Assembly: GCA_937965665.1 (NCBI GenBank)
Contig: CALCJE010000352.1
Span: 1 to 11,976 of the forward strand
Source: an uncultured Bacteroidales bacterium
GTDB lineage: Bacteria > Bacteroidota > Bacteroidia > Bacteroidales > UBA4417
DNA: 11,976 nt
Reading direction: 5' to 3'
In this document: positions 1 through 8,124 of the stretch, in pieces
How positions within the stretch are numbered: the stretch's first letter is position 1
Layout of the letters: each line of letters opens with the position of its first letter
Program-made: the position numbers and the translations under genes
The notes under the pieces: generated by a model
What the model saw: only the letters and a program-made list of their open reading frames with translations
The model's database searches: none
Told to the model about the DNA's origin: nothing

Positions 1-1206
1 GAATGTGCCGTCTTCATTATAAGGTTTTACGGTTGGATCGTACGTTAAAATTCCCAAAAGGACGTTAGATGTTAAAATATTACCATCATATGCCTGAAAA
101 TTGGAATTAGCCCTTTGTCCATAAAGGGTAGCACCTGCTTTAACAAAATCATTAATTTTCTGATCAACATTTACACGCGCTGAAATACGATTGTAACTTG
201 TGTTTTTCAACACACCTTGCTGATCGTAATAACCAACGCTACCCAGAATCCTGGTTTTGTCATTACCCCCCTGAAACTGAAGGTTATAATCCTGAATTTT
301 ACCTGTGCGGGTAGTTTCAGCAATCCAGTCGGTGTTTACAGTGGACTGTAATTGAGTTTGACTATATACGCCATATTGCTGGTCTTGTTGATTATCAATT
401 TCACGGTACAAATCATTTGCCATTGTCATATATTGTTGACCACTAAGCATACTAAACGGGTTTTGGATGGTTTGCAACGAAGTAGTTCCATTAAATGAAA
501 TACGGCTATCACCTTGTTTTCCTCGTTTGGTAGTAATCATGATAACTCCGTTGGCACCGCGCGCTCCATATATTGCCGTTGCTGATGCATCCTTCAGAAT
601 CTGCATGGATTCAATATCATTTGGGTTTATATCTGAACCACTGGTTGAAGGAAAACCGTCAACAACATAAAGAGGTTCATTGTTGCTCCGGATTGAACTA
701 AGCCCACGGATCCTAACAGAAGCTCCCTGACCAGGTGCACGGCTACTTTGTGTTACAACAACACCGGCTGATTTACCTTGTAAGGCTTGTGCTGCATTGG
801 TTACCGTTCCACCAAGGTTCATCTGCTTGGTGTTAACAGTTGCAATAGCACCGGTAAGGTCTTTCTTTTTGGTGGTACCATAACCTACTACAACTACTTC
901 ATCAAGCAATTCAGCATTTTGAACAAGAGCTACATTCAGCGTCGATTGGTTCCCTACAGCAATTTCCTGCGATTTAAAACCAATAAAAGAGAAAAGGAGC
1001 ACCTGGTCAGCTGTAGCTTTAATGGAATAGCTGCCGGAGATGTCGGTTAAAGTACCTGTGGTAGTACCTTTAACCACGATACTAACCCCCGGAAGTGTTG
1101 AGCCGTCCTTGGCATCAGTAACCGTCCCGGTGATAATCTTCTGGGCCAATACCAGCTGCCATGAGCAACAAAGTATTAACGCCACGAAAAGTGAAATTTT
1201 TTTCAT
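1..1206 (-). CDS. SusC-like TonB-dependent outer-membrane receptor, N-terminal 402 residues (runs off the left edge)
   Basis: This is an outer-membrane TonB-dependent transporter of the SusC class, which imports oligosaccharides together with a SusD lipoprotein. The frame is open from the ATG at 1206 to base 1, giving 402 codons; family members are usually about 1000 residues, so the beta-barrel is mostly missing. Residues 1-21 form a type I signal peptide ending VLA before Gln-Lys. Residues about 22-95 (ITGTVTDAKDGSTLPGVSI onward) are the carboxypeptidase-regulatory-like beta-sandwich found in front of SusC plugs. The TonB box DEVVVVGYGT lies near residues 100-110. The plug follows, with ALQGKSAGV, VRIRGLSS, PLYVVDGFP, ILKDASATAIYGARGANGV and ITTKRG, ending near residue 225; early barrel sequence continues to the edge. 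No Shine-Dalgarno is seen before the ATG, which is normal in this phylum. A SusD gene is expected to the left. Substrate is not readable from this half. Confidence 0.96.
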   Translation of the reverse strand, partial: MKKISLFVALILCCSWQLVLAQKIITGTVTDAKDGSTLPGVSIVVKGTTTGTLTDISGSYSIKATADQVLLFSFIGFKSQEIAVGNQSTLNVALVQNAELLDEVVVVGYGTTKKKDLTGAIATVNTKQMNLGGTVTNAAQALQGKSAGVVVTQSSRAPGQGASVRIRGLSSIRSNNEPLYVVDGFPSTSGSDINPNDIESMQILKDASATAIYGARGANGVIMITTKRGKQGDSRISFNGTTSLQTIQNPFSMLSGQQYMTMANDLYREIDNQQDQQYGVYSQTQLQSTVNTDWIAETTRTGKIQDYNLQFQGGNDKTRILGSVGYYDQQGVLKNTSYNRISARVNVDQKINDFVKAGATLYGQRANSNFQAYDGNILTSNVLLGILTYDPTVKPYNEDGTF

Positions 1207-1255
1207 ACGCAGATGGGTTTAATGTTGTTTGTGAGGATTGGTTGGCATTGTTTCC

Positions 1256-1277
1256 AATTAAGGAATTAAGGAATTAA
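1256..1277. repeat. Short tandem repeat AATTAAGG
   Basis: Two full copies of the 8-bp unit AATTAAGG are followed by a partial copy AATTAA. The repeat lies 50-71 nt upstream of the SusC-like start codon, probably inside the transcribed leader. It may be simple AT-rich slippage; copy-number change there could in principle alter leader folding. Confidence 0.6.
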
Positions 1278-1338
1278 CGCATTAATAACAATTGTAACTT
1301 TACGATGCTAAGATAAATAAATTATTTAGTAAGTCTTA

Positions 1339-1370
1339 CAAATATGAAAATTATTTTTACCTAATTTAAA
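1339..1370 (-). promoter_or_regulatory. Possible promoter of the SusC-like gene
   Basis: Read on the minus strand, CATATTTG (1346 to 1339) matches the Bacteroidota -7 consensus TAnnTTTG at all fixed positions but the first. TTTA (1370 to 1367) lies 20 nt upstream, at the usual distance for the -33 TTTG element, with one mismatch. This would start a transcript near 1333 with a leader of roughly 125 nt before the ATG at 1206. It is the best match I found in the gap, but in such AT-rich DNA a match of this quality could be chance. Confidence 0.3.
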
Positions 1371-1583
1371 TTCAATCAAATAATTATGGCAAAACAAAAT
1401 AAAATATAGACATTTTTAAATATTTAATGCATTGTATATCTGAATACTAACCCATTTATCACCCTTTAAATAATAAAGAATTAAGCCTGTATTTAAAATT
1501 AAAAATTTTAACTTTCGGCGGGGTGAAACGGAGAAACCGGGTGGGGCGACAACCAAAATATCAGCTAAAACGTGAATTTCAGG

Positions 1584-1718
1584 TCAGTATACTTCCTTCT
1601 TCCCAGCCTGCACGACACTTTTACACTGCAAAAAGCAGAACAGATGCTCTAAAATTTTAGGGCAATTATCAAACCGGCCAGAAATATTGAAATAACTGAT
1701 ATTCAAAACGTATACTGA
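1584..1718. repeat. Separated 9-bp inverted repeat TCAGTATAC
   Basis: TCAGTATAC at 1584-1592 is matched by its exact reverse complement GTATACTGA at 1710-1718, 117 nt apart. The two arms flank the palindrome at 1646-1663, which sits close to midway between them. Paired arms like these can be sites for a dimeric regulator, but 9 bp is short enough to arise by chance. Confidence 0.4.
1646..1663. promoter_or_regulatory. 18-nt palindrome, possible operator
   Basis: GCTCTAAAATTTTAGGGC is self-complementary over its whole length apart from one T-G pair, with the perfect core CTAAAATTTTAG. It has no loop, so it looks more like a DNA site for a dimeric protein than a hairpin. It lies well upstream of the candidate receptor promoter. 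No regulator gene is in view to connect it with. Confidence 0.35.
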
Positions 1719-1730
1719 ATAAATACAAAT

Positions 1731-1775
1731 AAAAAAGCAGTTCCACATGACAGGGTAAATATCATATGGAACTGC
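1731..1775 (-). terminator. Intrinsic terminator of the three-enzyme unit
   Basis: On the minus strand the arms 1775-1762 and 1750-1737 pair over 14 bp, all Watson-Crick except one U-G wobble, around an 11-nt loop. The stem is followed at once by six T residues (1736-1731) and a further T-rich stretch. It begins 23 nt after the stop codon of the DUF6067-type gene. This closes the transcription unit before the receptor gene. The arm sequence GGAACTGC is repeated on the plus strand just beyond (1778-1785), giving an alternative pairing partner. Confidence 0.9.
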
Positions 1776-1798
1776 CCGGAACTGCTCAGGGGAGCCTG

Positions 1799-4700
1799 TT
1801 ATTTTTCTTTCAGTATCAGCAGCCAGCCTTTTGCAGGATCAACAGGAATTTTCTGATCGGGAGCAAAAGTTGCAGCCGGCTGAAAATCTTTAGCTTCAAC
1901 AGCGGTTAGTACAGCTTTTTCGGGCGACATGCCCAGTGCTGCCCAGTTGATGGACAGTTTAACATCTGTTTTTTCTTTGGCCCAGCTGGCAATGGAAATG
2001 AGAGCTGACTTATCCTTTTTATAGACCGTACAAATTACAGCCGGATTATCGGTTTTTACCGGGCAATCGGGCACCCAATAGCCAATCATATGGCTGCCCT
2101 TTATTCCGAATGTATCCATTATTTTCCAAACTGAAGTAGGATCGCCGGCCCATGGAAGGCGTGCCGTCATACCATAAATCATTCCGCGCCATGCGTTGCC
2201 GCCATCCTGCAGCATTTCGCCCATTAAACCATACGGAATACCCGAAATTTCGGTAAGCCAGTAATCGGGTTCGGAATTATAATTGAAATATTCGCCAAAC
2301 CAAAGGCGGTTTAAGTATGGAAAATGCTCGAGATACAGGTTCGTGCTGCTTGCATAACCATCATTTTTATTAAACTGGTTGGCCGAATGCAGATCTATGA
2401 TTGCACCATCGCGGTTGCGGTCGAGCACCTTACGAACGCGTTTCATGGTGGTACGGTCGAAAGCAACGTCATCAATATAAATTCCGTCGATACCCTCGTG
2501 AATAGCAAGCCAGTTAAGGCCTTCCACATAAAAATTGTGCCAGCGCGATACCCCGCTGTTTACCACAGCTGCATCTTTTAATTCGGGTACAAACCAGGCT
2601 GCAATATAATTGGAATCGAGGTGTTCCTGAAGCCATGAAAAACCATTGCCTTTGCCGTGCGAAAGCACTTCGTCGCCTAGGCTTCGCAGCATAAACATCT
2701 CGGGCGCTTTATTGGTAAGCTCGCGTACGGTGTAGTAAATTTTAACCTTCAGATCCTTGGAGTGACCTTCGTCGATATATTTTTTCATCTCGGCCGGGCG
2801 AAGGAACGGGTAGTTAATAAAGGGATTGATAGCATTGGCATGGTGCACATTAACCGTATTTGCGCCCGATTTCACGATGGTGTCGATGGGTTTAAACGAA
2901 TGGTAAAAACGTGTATTCCATTGCCAGTCGGTATTTAAAGGGCGGAAAGGAGTAATGAGTAACCTGAAATTAAAGTGCAACTCCTGCCCTTTTTTCAGCG
3001 AACGCTGGCCTGAGAAGGCTTTAACGAGGTACTGGTCGCCGGTATGCGATGTGTTGAAACCGCCTTTGCCATTGTTAAACCACGATGGAGGCATATTGAG
3101 CGGTTTGCTCAGGTAAAAATTGGTGTTGAGCGGGCGAACATAATTTACATCCTTCAGGCTGGTTTGCATCCCTGCGTTAACTTTACCTACCCAGAGAGCA
3201 TCCTGGTTTTTCTGCTGATCCCAGTTCCAGTTGAAGGTTTCAGGACGTTTGCCGCCATGTACGCCAAGTCCCATCATCATTTCGGCTACTTCGTTACGAT
3301 AAGGAATTTCGAGACGAATGTCGTTTACATCCATATCGTGTTTGGCAGCCAGGGTTACCTGGTATTCAATACACCCGTCGAACTCAGCCTGGGCCGAGAG
3401 CATCATTTCAAAATCAACCGATTCAGCTTCCGAACTCCAGGCAATGGCGCCTTCGGCCTTTTTGCTGAAAACAAAATCGCCGGCTTTAAATTTCTGCTGC
3501 GATTTATCCGTATTATCAATCACCAGCTGAACCGGGGCAGCCAGCATCTCAAGCGGTTTATCGGTAAGCCTGGTCATTTCAACATCAAAGAAACTTTGAA
3601 TAGACGAGGGCATTCCCAACTCATTGAGGGTAACCGTACGGCCTAGCAACGAAATGGTTTTACCGGAAACTGTCATAGGTGTGTATGGCGGAACAATACC
3701 ATCGTCGAAGGCAAGTTTCGAATTCAGCCACTTCAGCCTCGACAGGTTAGCAGGATCATCGAACCCGCTGTTAACAATCTGCTGATTTTTAACTACCAGG
3801 TTCAGGGTAAAGGTTGAAGGTTTTTCATTCCCGGCAACAACGGTTACATCAGCTTTATAGGTACCCGGAACCACATCGGCAGGTAACTGGATTCCGCACC
3901 AGAATGCCTGAATTTTACCCTGGGGCACCGAAACTACTTTTTCGAAATATTCGCCGTCGGAGTTGTAGCCTTCGGTATTAAAACAGGTAAAATTCTCAGC
4001 TTTTATGATGTTCTGACCACTTTTCAGGTCCGAAAATCTGATCTCTACACGCTGGAACGATTTAGTAATGGCCCATAAACCAGCCTGGAAAGTAAAATAT
4101 TCACCTTTCTGAGCGGTGTCAGCAAGCACTGGTTTTGCACCTCCAAGTGCCCAGCGCTGCGGAATATCGTCCGTCATGCGGATTGAATATTCCCGGTTTT
4201 CGGGAAAAACCAGATACGATACTCCCGGATTTTTTTTCTTCAATGCATTTAATTCAGCGCCCGATGCAATCACCTCCATCGGATAAAAGGAATTGAAAGC
4301 ATCGATAGACTGGATTTCCTTAGCCGTTACTTTCTGGAACTTAGCCAGCTGGGCCGCAGCAAGCGGAAGTTTCGACAGCTTGTTTTTTTGAATCCACGAA
4401 AGCTCAGCCAGGTTTTTGGGCTCATTATAATAAACTTTGGGATAATTACCCTTGCTCATTACATGCGGAATATAATAAAAATAATACACTCCGGCCGAAG
4501 GTGCCTGGAAAATAAACTCGCCAAATTCGCGGTTTACATTAAGCCTTACGGCATTTTTAACCTGCTTGCCGGTGGTAGCATCTACAATCACAACATCAAT
4601 TTTTTCGGGATGATGATCTCGCCGGCGCCAATCGATATGGGCCAGCAGGGCATTGGAACGGGCTGCCACTTTTACAACGGCCCGGTGATTACCCAGGGTA

Positions 4701-4807
4701 TCCACATTCCAGGTCCCTGTTCCGTATTTCAGAACCTGAGCCTCCGCTGCATTGCCTAAACCTATCAGGCACAGTACAGCTAAAAAGAAAATTTTCATGC
4801 TTTTCAT
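1799..4807 (-). CDS. Secreted GH123-like / DUF6067-type putative glycoside hydrolase
   Basis: This 1002-residue protein resembles the large GH123-like (DUF6067) glycoside hydrolase-like proteins of Bacteroidota; the reaction and substrate are not known to me. Residues 1-23 are a signal peptide (AEA before Gln). Residues about 25-115 are a beta-rich domain, and about 200-620 hold further beta-sandwich-like segments. A likely TIM-barrel catalytic part spans about 625-925: VNVHHAN, then GIDGIYIDDVAFDR (772-785), IDLHSANQF (804-812), YLEHFPYLNRLWFGEYF, LTEISGIPYGLMGEM, and RLPWAGDP. The Asp pair D779-D780 at a strand end and the acids E827, E839, E853 and E864 are candidate catalytic residues by inference. 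The C-terminus (about 925-1002) is a small beta domain ending GWLLILKEK. ATG 4807 is used; a second ATG three codons later (MKIFFLA) is equally plausible. It is the last gene of the unit, 81 nt after the DUF5107 gene, followed by a terminator. Confidence 0.85.
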   Translation of the reverse strand: MKSMKIFFLAVLCLIGLGNAAEAQVLKYGTGTWNVDTLGNHRAVVKVAARSNALLAHIDWRRRDHHPEKIDVVIVDATTGKQVKNAVRLNVNREFGEFIFQAPSAGVYYFYYIPHVMSKGNYPKVYYNEPKNLAELSWIQKNKLSKLPLAAAQLAKFQKVTAKEIQSIDAFNSFYPMEVIASGAELNALKKKNPGVSYLVFPENREYSIRMTDDIPQRWALGGAKPVLADTAQKGEYFTFQAGLWAITKSFQRVEIRFSDLKSGQNIIKAENFTCFNTEGYNSDGEYFEKVVSVPQGKIQAFWCGIQLPADVVPGTYKADVTVVAGNEKPSTFTLNLVVKNQQIVNSGFDDPANLSRLKWLNSKLAFDDGIVPPYTPMTVSGKTISLLGRTVTLNELGMPSSIQSFFDVEMTRLTDKPLEMLAAPVQLVIDNTDKSQQKFKAGDFVFSKKAEGAIAWSSEAESVDFEMMLSAQAEFDGCIEYQVTLAAKHDMDVNDIRLEIPYRNEVAEMMMGLGVHGGKRPETFNWNWDQQKNQDALWVGKVNAGMQTSLKDVNYVRPLNTNFYLSKPLNMPPSWFNNGKGGFNTSHTGDQYLVKAFSGQRSLKKGQELHFNFRLLITPFRPLNTDWQWNTRFYHSFKPIDTIVKSGANTVNVHHANAINPFINYPFLRPAEMKKYIDEGHSKDLKVKIYYTVRELTNKAPEMFMLRSLGDEVLSHGKGNGFSWLQEHLDSNYIAAWFVPELKDAAVVNSGVSRWHNFYVEGLNWLAIHEGIDGIYIDDVAFDRTTMKRVRKVLDRNRDGAIIDLHSANQFNKNDGYASSTNLYLEHFPYLNRLWFGEYFNYNSEPDYWLTEISGIPYGLMGEMLQDGGNAWRGMIYGMTARLPWAGDPTSVWKIMDTFGIKGSHMIGYWVPDCPVKTDNPAVICTVYKKDKSALISIASWAKEKTDVKLSINWAALGMSPEKAVLTAVEAKDFQPAATFAPDQKIPVDPAKGWLLILKEK

Positions 4808-4888
4808 ATTCTGGTTGTTATTGTTGATTGTGATCTTGTTTTAGTATTTGAGCTGATTTATTTCCTGCAAAATGAACAGTTGCGGATA

Positions 4889-7800
4889 TTAAAATCCAAA
4901 AACTTTCGAAAGTTTTACCATCAGGCCGAAGTCGTTGTCGGTCCAACTGGCCTGGTAAGGATCGGTAAATTTAACCTGTTCTGTTTCATTTTCGATGTTC
5001 AAAGCCAGGCTTTTGTTCCCTGAATAAACGGCTTCGGTCCAGCGTGTGCTTTTTTCTCCTTTTTTTGACACAGCAACCGCATTTATAAGGTTATCGGCTT
5101 TTTGCTTTTCCCCATTTTTACGCATCAGCCATGCTGATAATAAGTTAGCTGATCCGTCGGGTTGAAAGCCTTTGCCCGACGTGAAAGCTATAATCCGGTT
5201 TTCTAGTTCAGCAGCCTTTTTGGTATTTTTCATTCCGTGCATGCATAACGCTTCCAGGAAATCGGGCAACCTTTCATCCACATCGTAAGGTTTACCAACA
5301 CCAAGGTTTTCGGGCCAGGTTCGCGACTGGGCTATAAATTTGATTGCTTTACTATATTTCTTTGCCGTGTAAGCATTCATGGCTACCATCAGGTTCGACT
5401 CACGCCAGAGGTGATACCCGGCAGTTGCGCCTTCATTGGGCAGCACCTGCAGTTTGGCCAGCAGGTTTACGCAGGCTTCGTATTCGTTGTTTAACGAAAG
5501 CTGCCTGGCCAGGTTCAGGCCAAGATAATAATTCTGAGGCAGTTTGGCAAAAGCCGCGGCAGCCACTTCCTTCGATTTGGCATAGTCTTTCTTCGATTCG
5601 TAAAATTTCGACAGGCTTAATGCAGCACGCCAGGCCTGCGGTGCCAGCGCAACAGCTTTTAGGAGGTCTTTTTCAGTCGCCACAGCATCGGCTGACTCAA
5701 ACAATTTAACCCGGGCCAGGTAAAATGGATAAAAGTCGGGCCCATCGCCACATTTTGTAAACAGATCTTTAGCTGCTTCCTTGTTTTCGTTGTTCCAGTG
5801 TATCAGCGCCAGGTAGTATTTTGGTTTCCAGCTCTGGGAACTTTTCATTGCCCAGGTGAGCGGCTCAATGCTTTCCTGCAGGTAAGGGAACACCAGGCCC
5901 GGATCGCCAGCATTTGCTTTTTTGAGTAGCTCTGCCGAAAGTGTATGATTCCCCGCCTTTTCAGCAAGCCATGCACGCCAGTAATTAATTTCAGGCTGAT
6001 CGGGGCCCAGGCTGAGTAATTTTTCCACTTCGGTTGTGAGACCCAGGTTAAGGTACCAGGCCGCCAGTTCGAGGTAGGCTTCGTGGGTTAACTCCGTACG
6101 GATCATACCGGTAAAAGCAGTTGCATTATCATTCGAAGGGTGCGCCAGGTATTTCTCGAAACGAACCAGGTGATCGAGCGGGTCAAGTGCTTCCAGTTGT
6201 GCCAGGGCTTTATCGGCAGCCATTTGGTCAGCCTGCAGCCTTGCAATTACGGCAAGCAGCTCAAATGCAGGCACTTCCATGGGGTTGGTTACCGCTGCTT
6301 TCATGGCATATTCTTTTGCCCGGCCAGGCTGGTTTTGCAACAGGAACAGTTTCGACATTTCAACATACGAAGCTGCCCTGTATTCCAATGCGGCTGAGGC
6401 AATTGAAAATCCATCGATAGCATCCGTATATTTTTTGAGCCTGGCATTCACCACTCCATAAATAAAGTTGGCTGCTGCATCGTAGGTATCAATCGAAATT
6501 GCCCTGGTAGCATAAGTAAGCGCTTCCTGGTACCTGGCACTCCGGGTCATCAGGTTAGCCATGGCTGTGAGTGCAGGCAGATAATTCGGGTCGCTGGCAA
6601 GGCAATTCTGGTAGCATTTTTCAGCATCGGCCCAGGCTCTTTGTTTATCCCATTCACGTCCCTGCAGGTACTGCCCGTATAACGATTTCCAGTCGAAACC
6701 GGCCGGCATTTCAACAGGCCGTGAGAGTCGCAGGTCGGTGCGGTCGGCATTGTATAGCACGGTATAATCGCCTAGCATTACCTTCAGTTTCGAGGCATCG
6801 CCGTTAAAAGGAAGTGAATCCGAAAAGAGCAGCATCGGCTGAAGCGACAATTGTTTTTCCCACAACAAGGTATTATCCTGGTAAATTTTAAGCTTTTCGT
6901 GTGTTTCGGCCAGCGGGCTGAACCACACAAAAACCTTGTTGTTTTTGGTTTCAAGATTTACCGATCCTTCGGGAGTACCATATTTCAATCCTTTGGTACC
7001 TTTAACCGGGAACCAGTATTCGGTCCACGCGTCGGTGCCACCGGGAATAAAGGACCGGTGCTTGAAAGGGGTTAGCGTGCTGTTCGAGGCTTCCTGGTTA
7101 AAAAGACGGCCGGATTGAATTTCGGTATATTGCCCGTCGGTATCGGTTAACAGGTCTTCCCAGATCATACCCTGGCGCGACAAGCCCCATATCCAAAGCT
7201 TTTTGCCGGGTTTTTCATCGTAAGCAGCATAATGCCCGGTGCCGAATTCATCGTTATGCCAGTAACCGCCATAAAACCCAGTATATTCGCCAAATACATG
7301 GTACGATTTATAACTTTCGAAGTTGTTGTCTTCGTAAAATGCAAGGTTACGGCCTTCTTTATCAACAGGCCAGGGATGGTTTGAACCATCGTGTCCCAGG
7401 TAATATTGACCGGGGTAGGCATATTCGAGGTTACCAGCTACCTTTATACCGGCATTGGTCCAGTGATAGTATGATTGTTCGAGCGTGGACGGATTGTACC
7501 AGAAAGAACGGGTGGTAAAATAGGCTTTATCTGCTGGCAGGTTTATTTCTACGCGCCAGCGGGTACCCGAGGGCAGGTCGGTGCTGCCCACAAAGCAACT
7601 CACGCTGCCGTCAGGATTTTCGCGGGTCATAAAATCAACCGGCGACGAACATGAAGGTGCATGCCCGATGAGGCCAAAATTGAACTCGATGCCACCCGAA
7701 GTCCAGGCGCCACGCATGGCTACATCGCGAAATTTTACCGCATGGTTGAAATAGTAAAACTCCTTGCCGGTACTTTTTTCAACGGCACCCCATACCTTAC

Positions 7801-8059
7801 CGCCTACCTGGGGCGAAATATAAACTTTGATGTACTGGTTTTCGAGCTCAATCATATTCCAGTCCATTTTCCGGCCTTCGCTGGTATAGCCATCGAAACG
7901 GAAATACGGGTAAATACGTCCGGGTGTTGCCACCGGATCGGGATCGGAAAAAGGATAGGAATTGAGTGAATGAATTTTTTCCTGCATCACTGCCTTTTGC
8001 GCGATTACGCCAAATGCTGATGCTAAGAAAAACACTGCAAAAAGAAGCACCTTATTCAT
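4889..8059 (-). CDS. Secreted DUF5107 and tetratricopeptide-repeat protein
   Basis: This 1056-residue protein joins an N-terminal DUF5107 domain to TPRs. Residues 1-20 are a signal peptide (VIA before Gln-Lys). Residues about 45-355 match DUF5107, which has a galactose-mutarotase-like beta-sandwich: IELENQYIKVYISPQVGGKVWG, GIEFNFGLIGHAPSCSSPVDF (123-143), YYHWTNAGI, LWIWGLSRQGMIWEDLLTDTDGQYTEIQSGRLFNQ-type region (288-322) and TEYWFPV. Residues about 360-450 form a beta-rich linker domain. Helical repeats with the TPR pattern occupy about 465-615 (EKCYQNCLASDPNYLPAL, ALTYATRAISIDTYDAA) and about 745-910, with a helical tail to the end. The TPRs probably bind a partner protein; the DUF5107 part probably binds or acts on sugar. 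It lies between the GH31 gene (65 nt upstream) and the DUF6067-type gene (81 nt downstream), suggesting work on the same glycan. Whether it is an enzyme or a scaffold is unknown. Confidence 0.9.
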   Translation of the reverse strand: MNKVLLFAVFFLASAFGVIAQKAVMQEKIHSLNSYPFSDPDPVATPGRIYPYFRFDGYTSEGRKMDWNMIELENQYIKVYISPQVGGKVWGAVEKSTGKEFYYFNHAVKFRDVAMRGAWTSGGIEFNFGLIGHAPSCSSPVDFMTRENPDGSVSCFVGSTDLPSGTRWRVEINLPADKAYFTTRSFWYNPSTLEQSYYHWTNAGIKVAGNLEYAYPGQYYLGHDGSNHPWPVDKEGRNLAFYEDNNFESYKSYHVFGEYTGFYGGYWHNDEFGTGHYAAYDEKPGKKLWIWGLSRQGMIWEDLLTDTDGQYTEIQSGRLFNQEASNSTLTPFKHRSFIPGGTDAWTEYWFPVKGTKGLKYGTPEGSVNLETKNNKVFVWFSPLAETHEKLKIYQDNTLLWEKQLSLQPMLLFSDSLPFNGDASKLKVMLGDYTVLYNADRTDLRLSRPVEMPAGFDWKSLYGQYLQGREWDKQRAWADAEKCYQNCLASDPNYLPALTAMANLMTRSARYQEALTYATRAISIDTYDAAANFIYGVVNARLKKYTDAIDGFSIASAALEYRAASYVEMSKLFLLQNQPGRAKEYAMKAAVTNPMEVPAFELLAVIARLQADQMAADKALAQLEALDPLDHLVRFEKYLAHPSNDNATAFTGMIRTELTHEAYLELAAWYLNLGLTTEVEKLLSLGPDQPEINYWRAWLAEKAGNHTLSAELLKKANAGDPGLVFPYLQESIEPLTWAMKSSQSWKPKYYLALIHWNNENKEAAKDLFTKCGDGPDFYPFYLARVKLFESADAVATEKDLLKAVALAPQAWRAALSLSKFYESKKDYAKSKEVAAAAFAKLPQNYYLGLNLARQLSLNNEYEACVNLLAKLQVLPNEGATAGYHLWRESNLMVAMNAYTAKKYSKAIKFIAQSRTWPENLGVGKPYDVDERLPDFLEALCMHGMKNTKKAAELENRIIAFTSGKGFQPDGSANLLSAWLMRKNGEKQKADNLINAVAVSKKGEKSTRWTEAVYSGNKSLALNIENETEQVKFTDPYQASWTDNDFGLMVKLSKVFGF

Positions 8060-8124
8060 ATGAACACGTTTTAAAACTATTATCCGTATAAAATTTAACG
8101 TTCGCTGAAAAGCAGCCTGCCGGC

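Larger units (their letters stand above)
1207..1730. other. AT-rich intergenic region upstream of the SusC-like gene
   Basis: No convincing gene lies in this 524-nt stretch; stop codons are frequent in all frames. It separates the terminator of the three-enzyme unit from the receptor start, so it should hold the promoter and control sites of the receptor gene. It contains the weak promoter candidate at 1339-1370, a short tandem repeat at 1256-1277, a G-rich island at about 1517-1546 inside very AT-rich surroundings, an 18-nt palindrome at 1646-1663 and a 9-bp inverted repeat at 1584-1592 and 1710-1718. None is recognised as a known regulator site, riboswitch or small RNA. Confidence 0.6.

Noticed and set aside
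467..670. Plus-strand 67-residue frame
   Set aside because: It is antisense to the plug domain of the SusC-like gene, whose minus-strand translation is clearly the real one.
1620..1640. Small hairpin CTGC-AAAAA-GCAG
   Set aside because: The stem is only 4 bp with no T tract; too weak to call a terminator or RNA element.
3044..3646. Long plus-strand open frames opposite the large genes, such as 200 residues here, 225 residues at 9712-10389 and 183 residues at 9118-9669
   Set aside because: They lie wholly inside well-supported minus-strand genes, show no recognisable domain and are explained by the codon use of the real genes.
4808..4888. Internal promoter in the gap before the DUF6067-type gene
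   Set aside because: No TAnnTTTG match was found; the nearest sequence, TCATTTTG, departs from the consensus and has no -33 partner.
8068..8077. Palindrome GTTTTAAAAC between the GH31 and DUF5107 genes
   Set aside because: It is short and AT-only apart from the ends, has no T-tract terminator form and no good promoter element at the right spacing.
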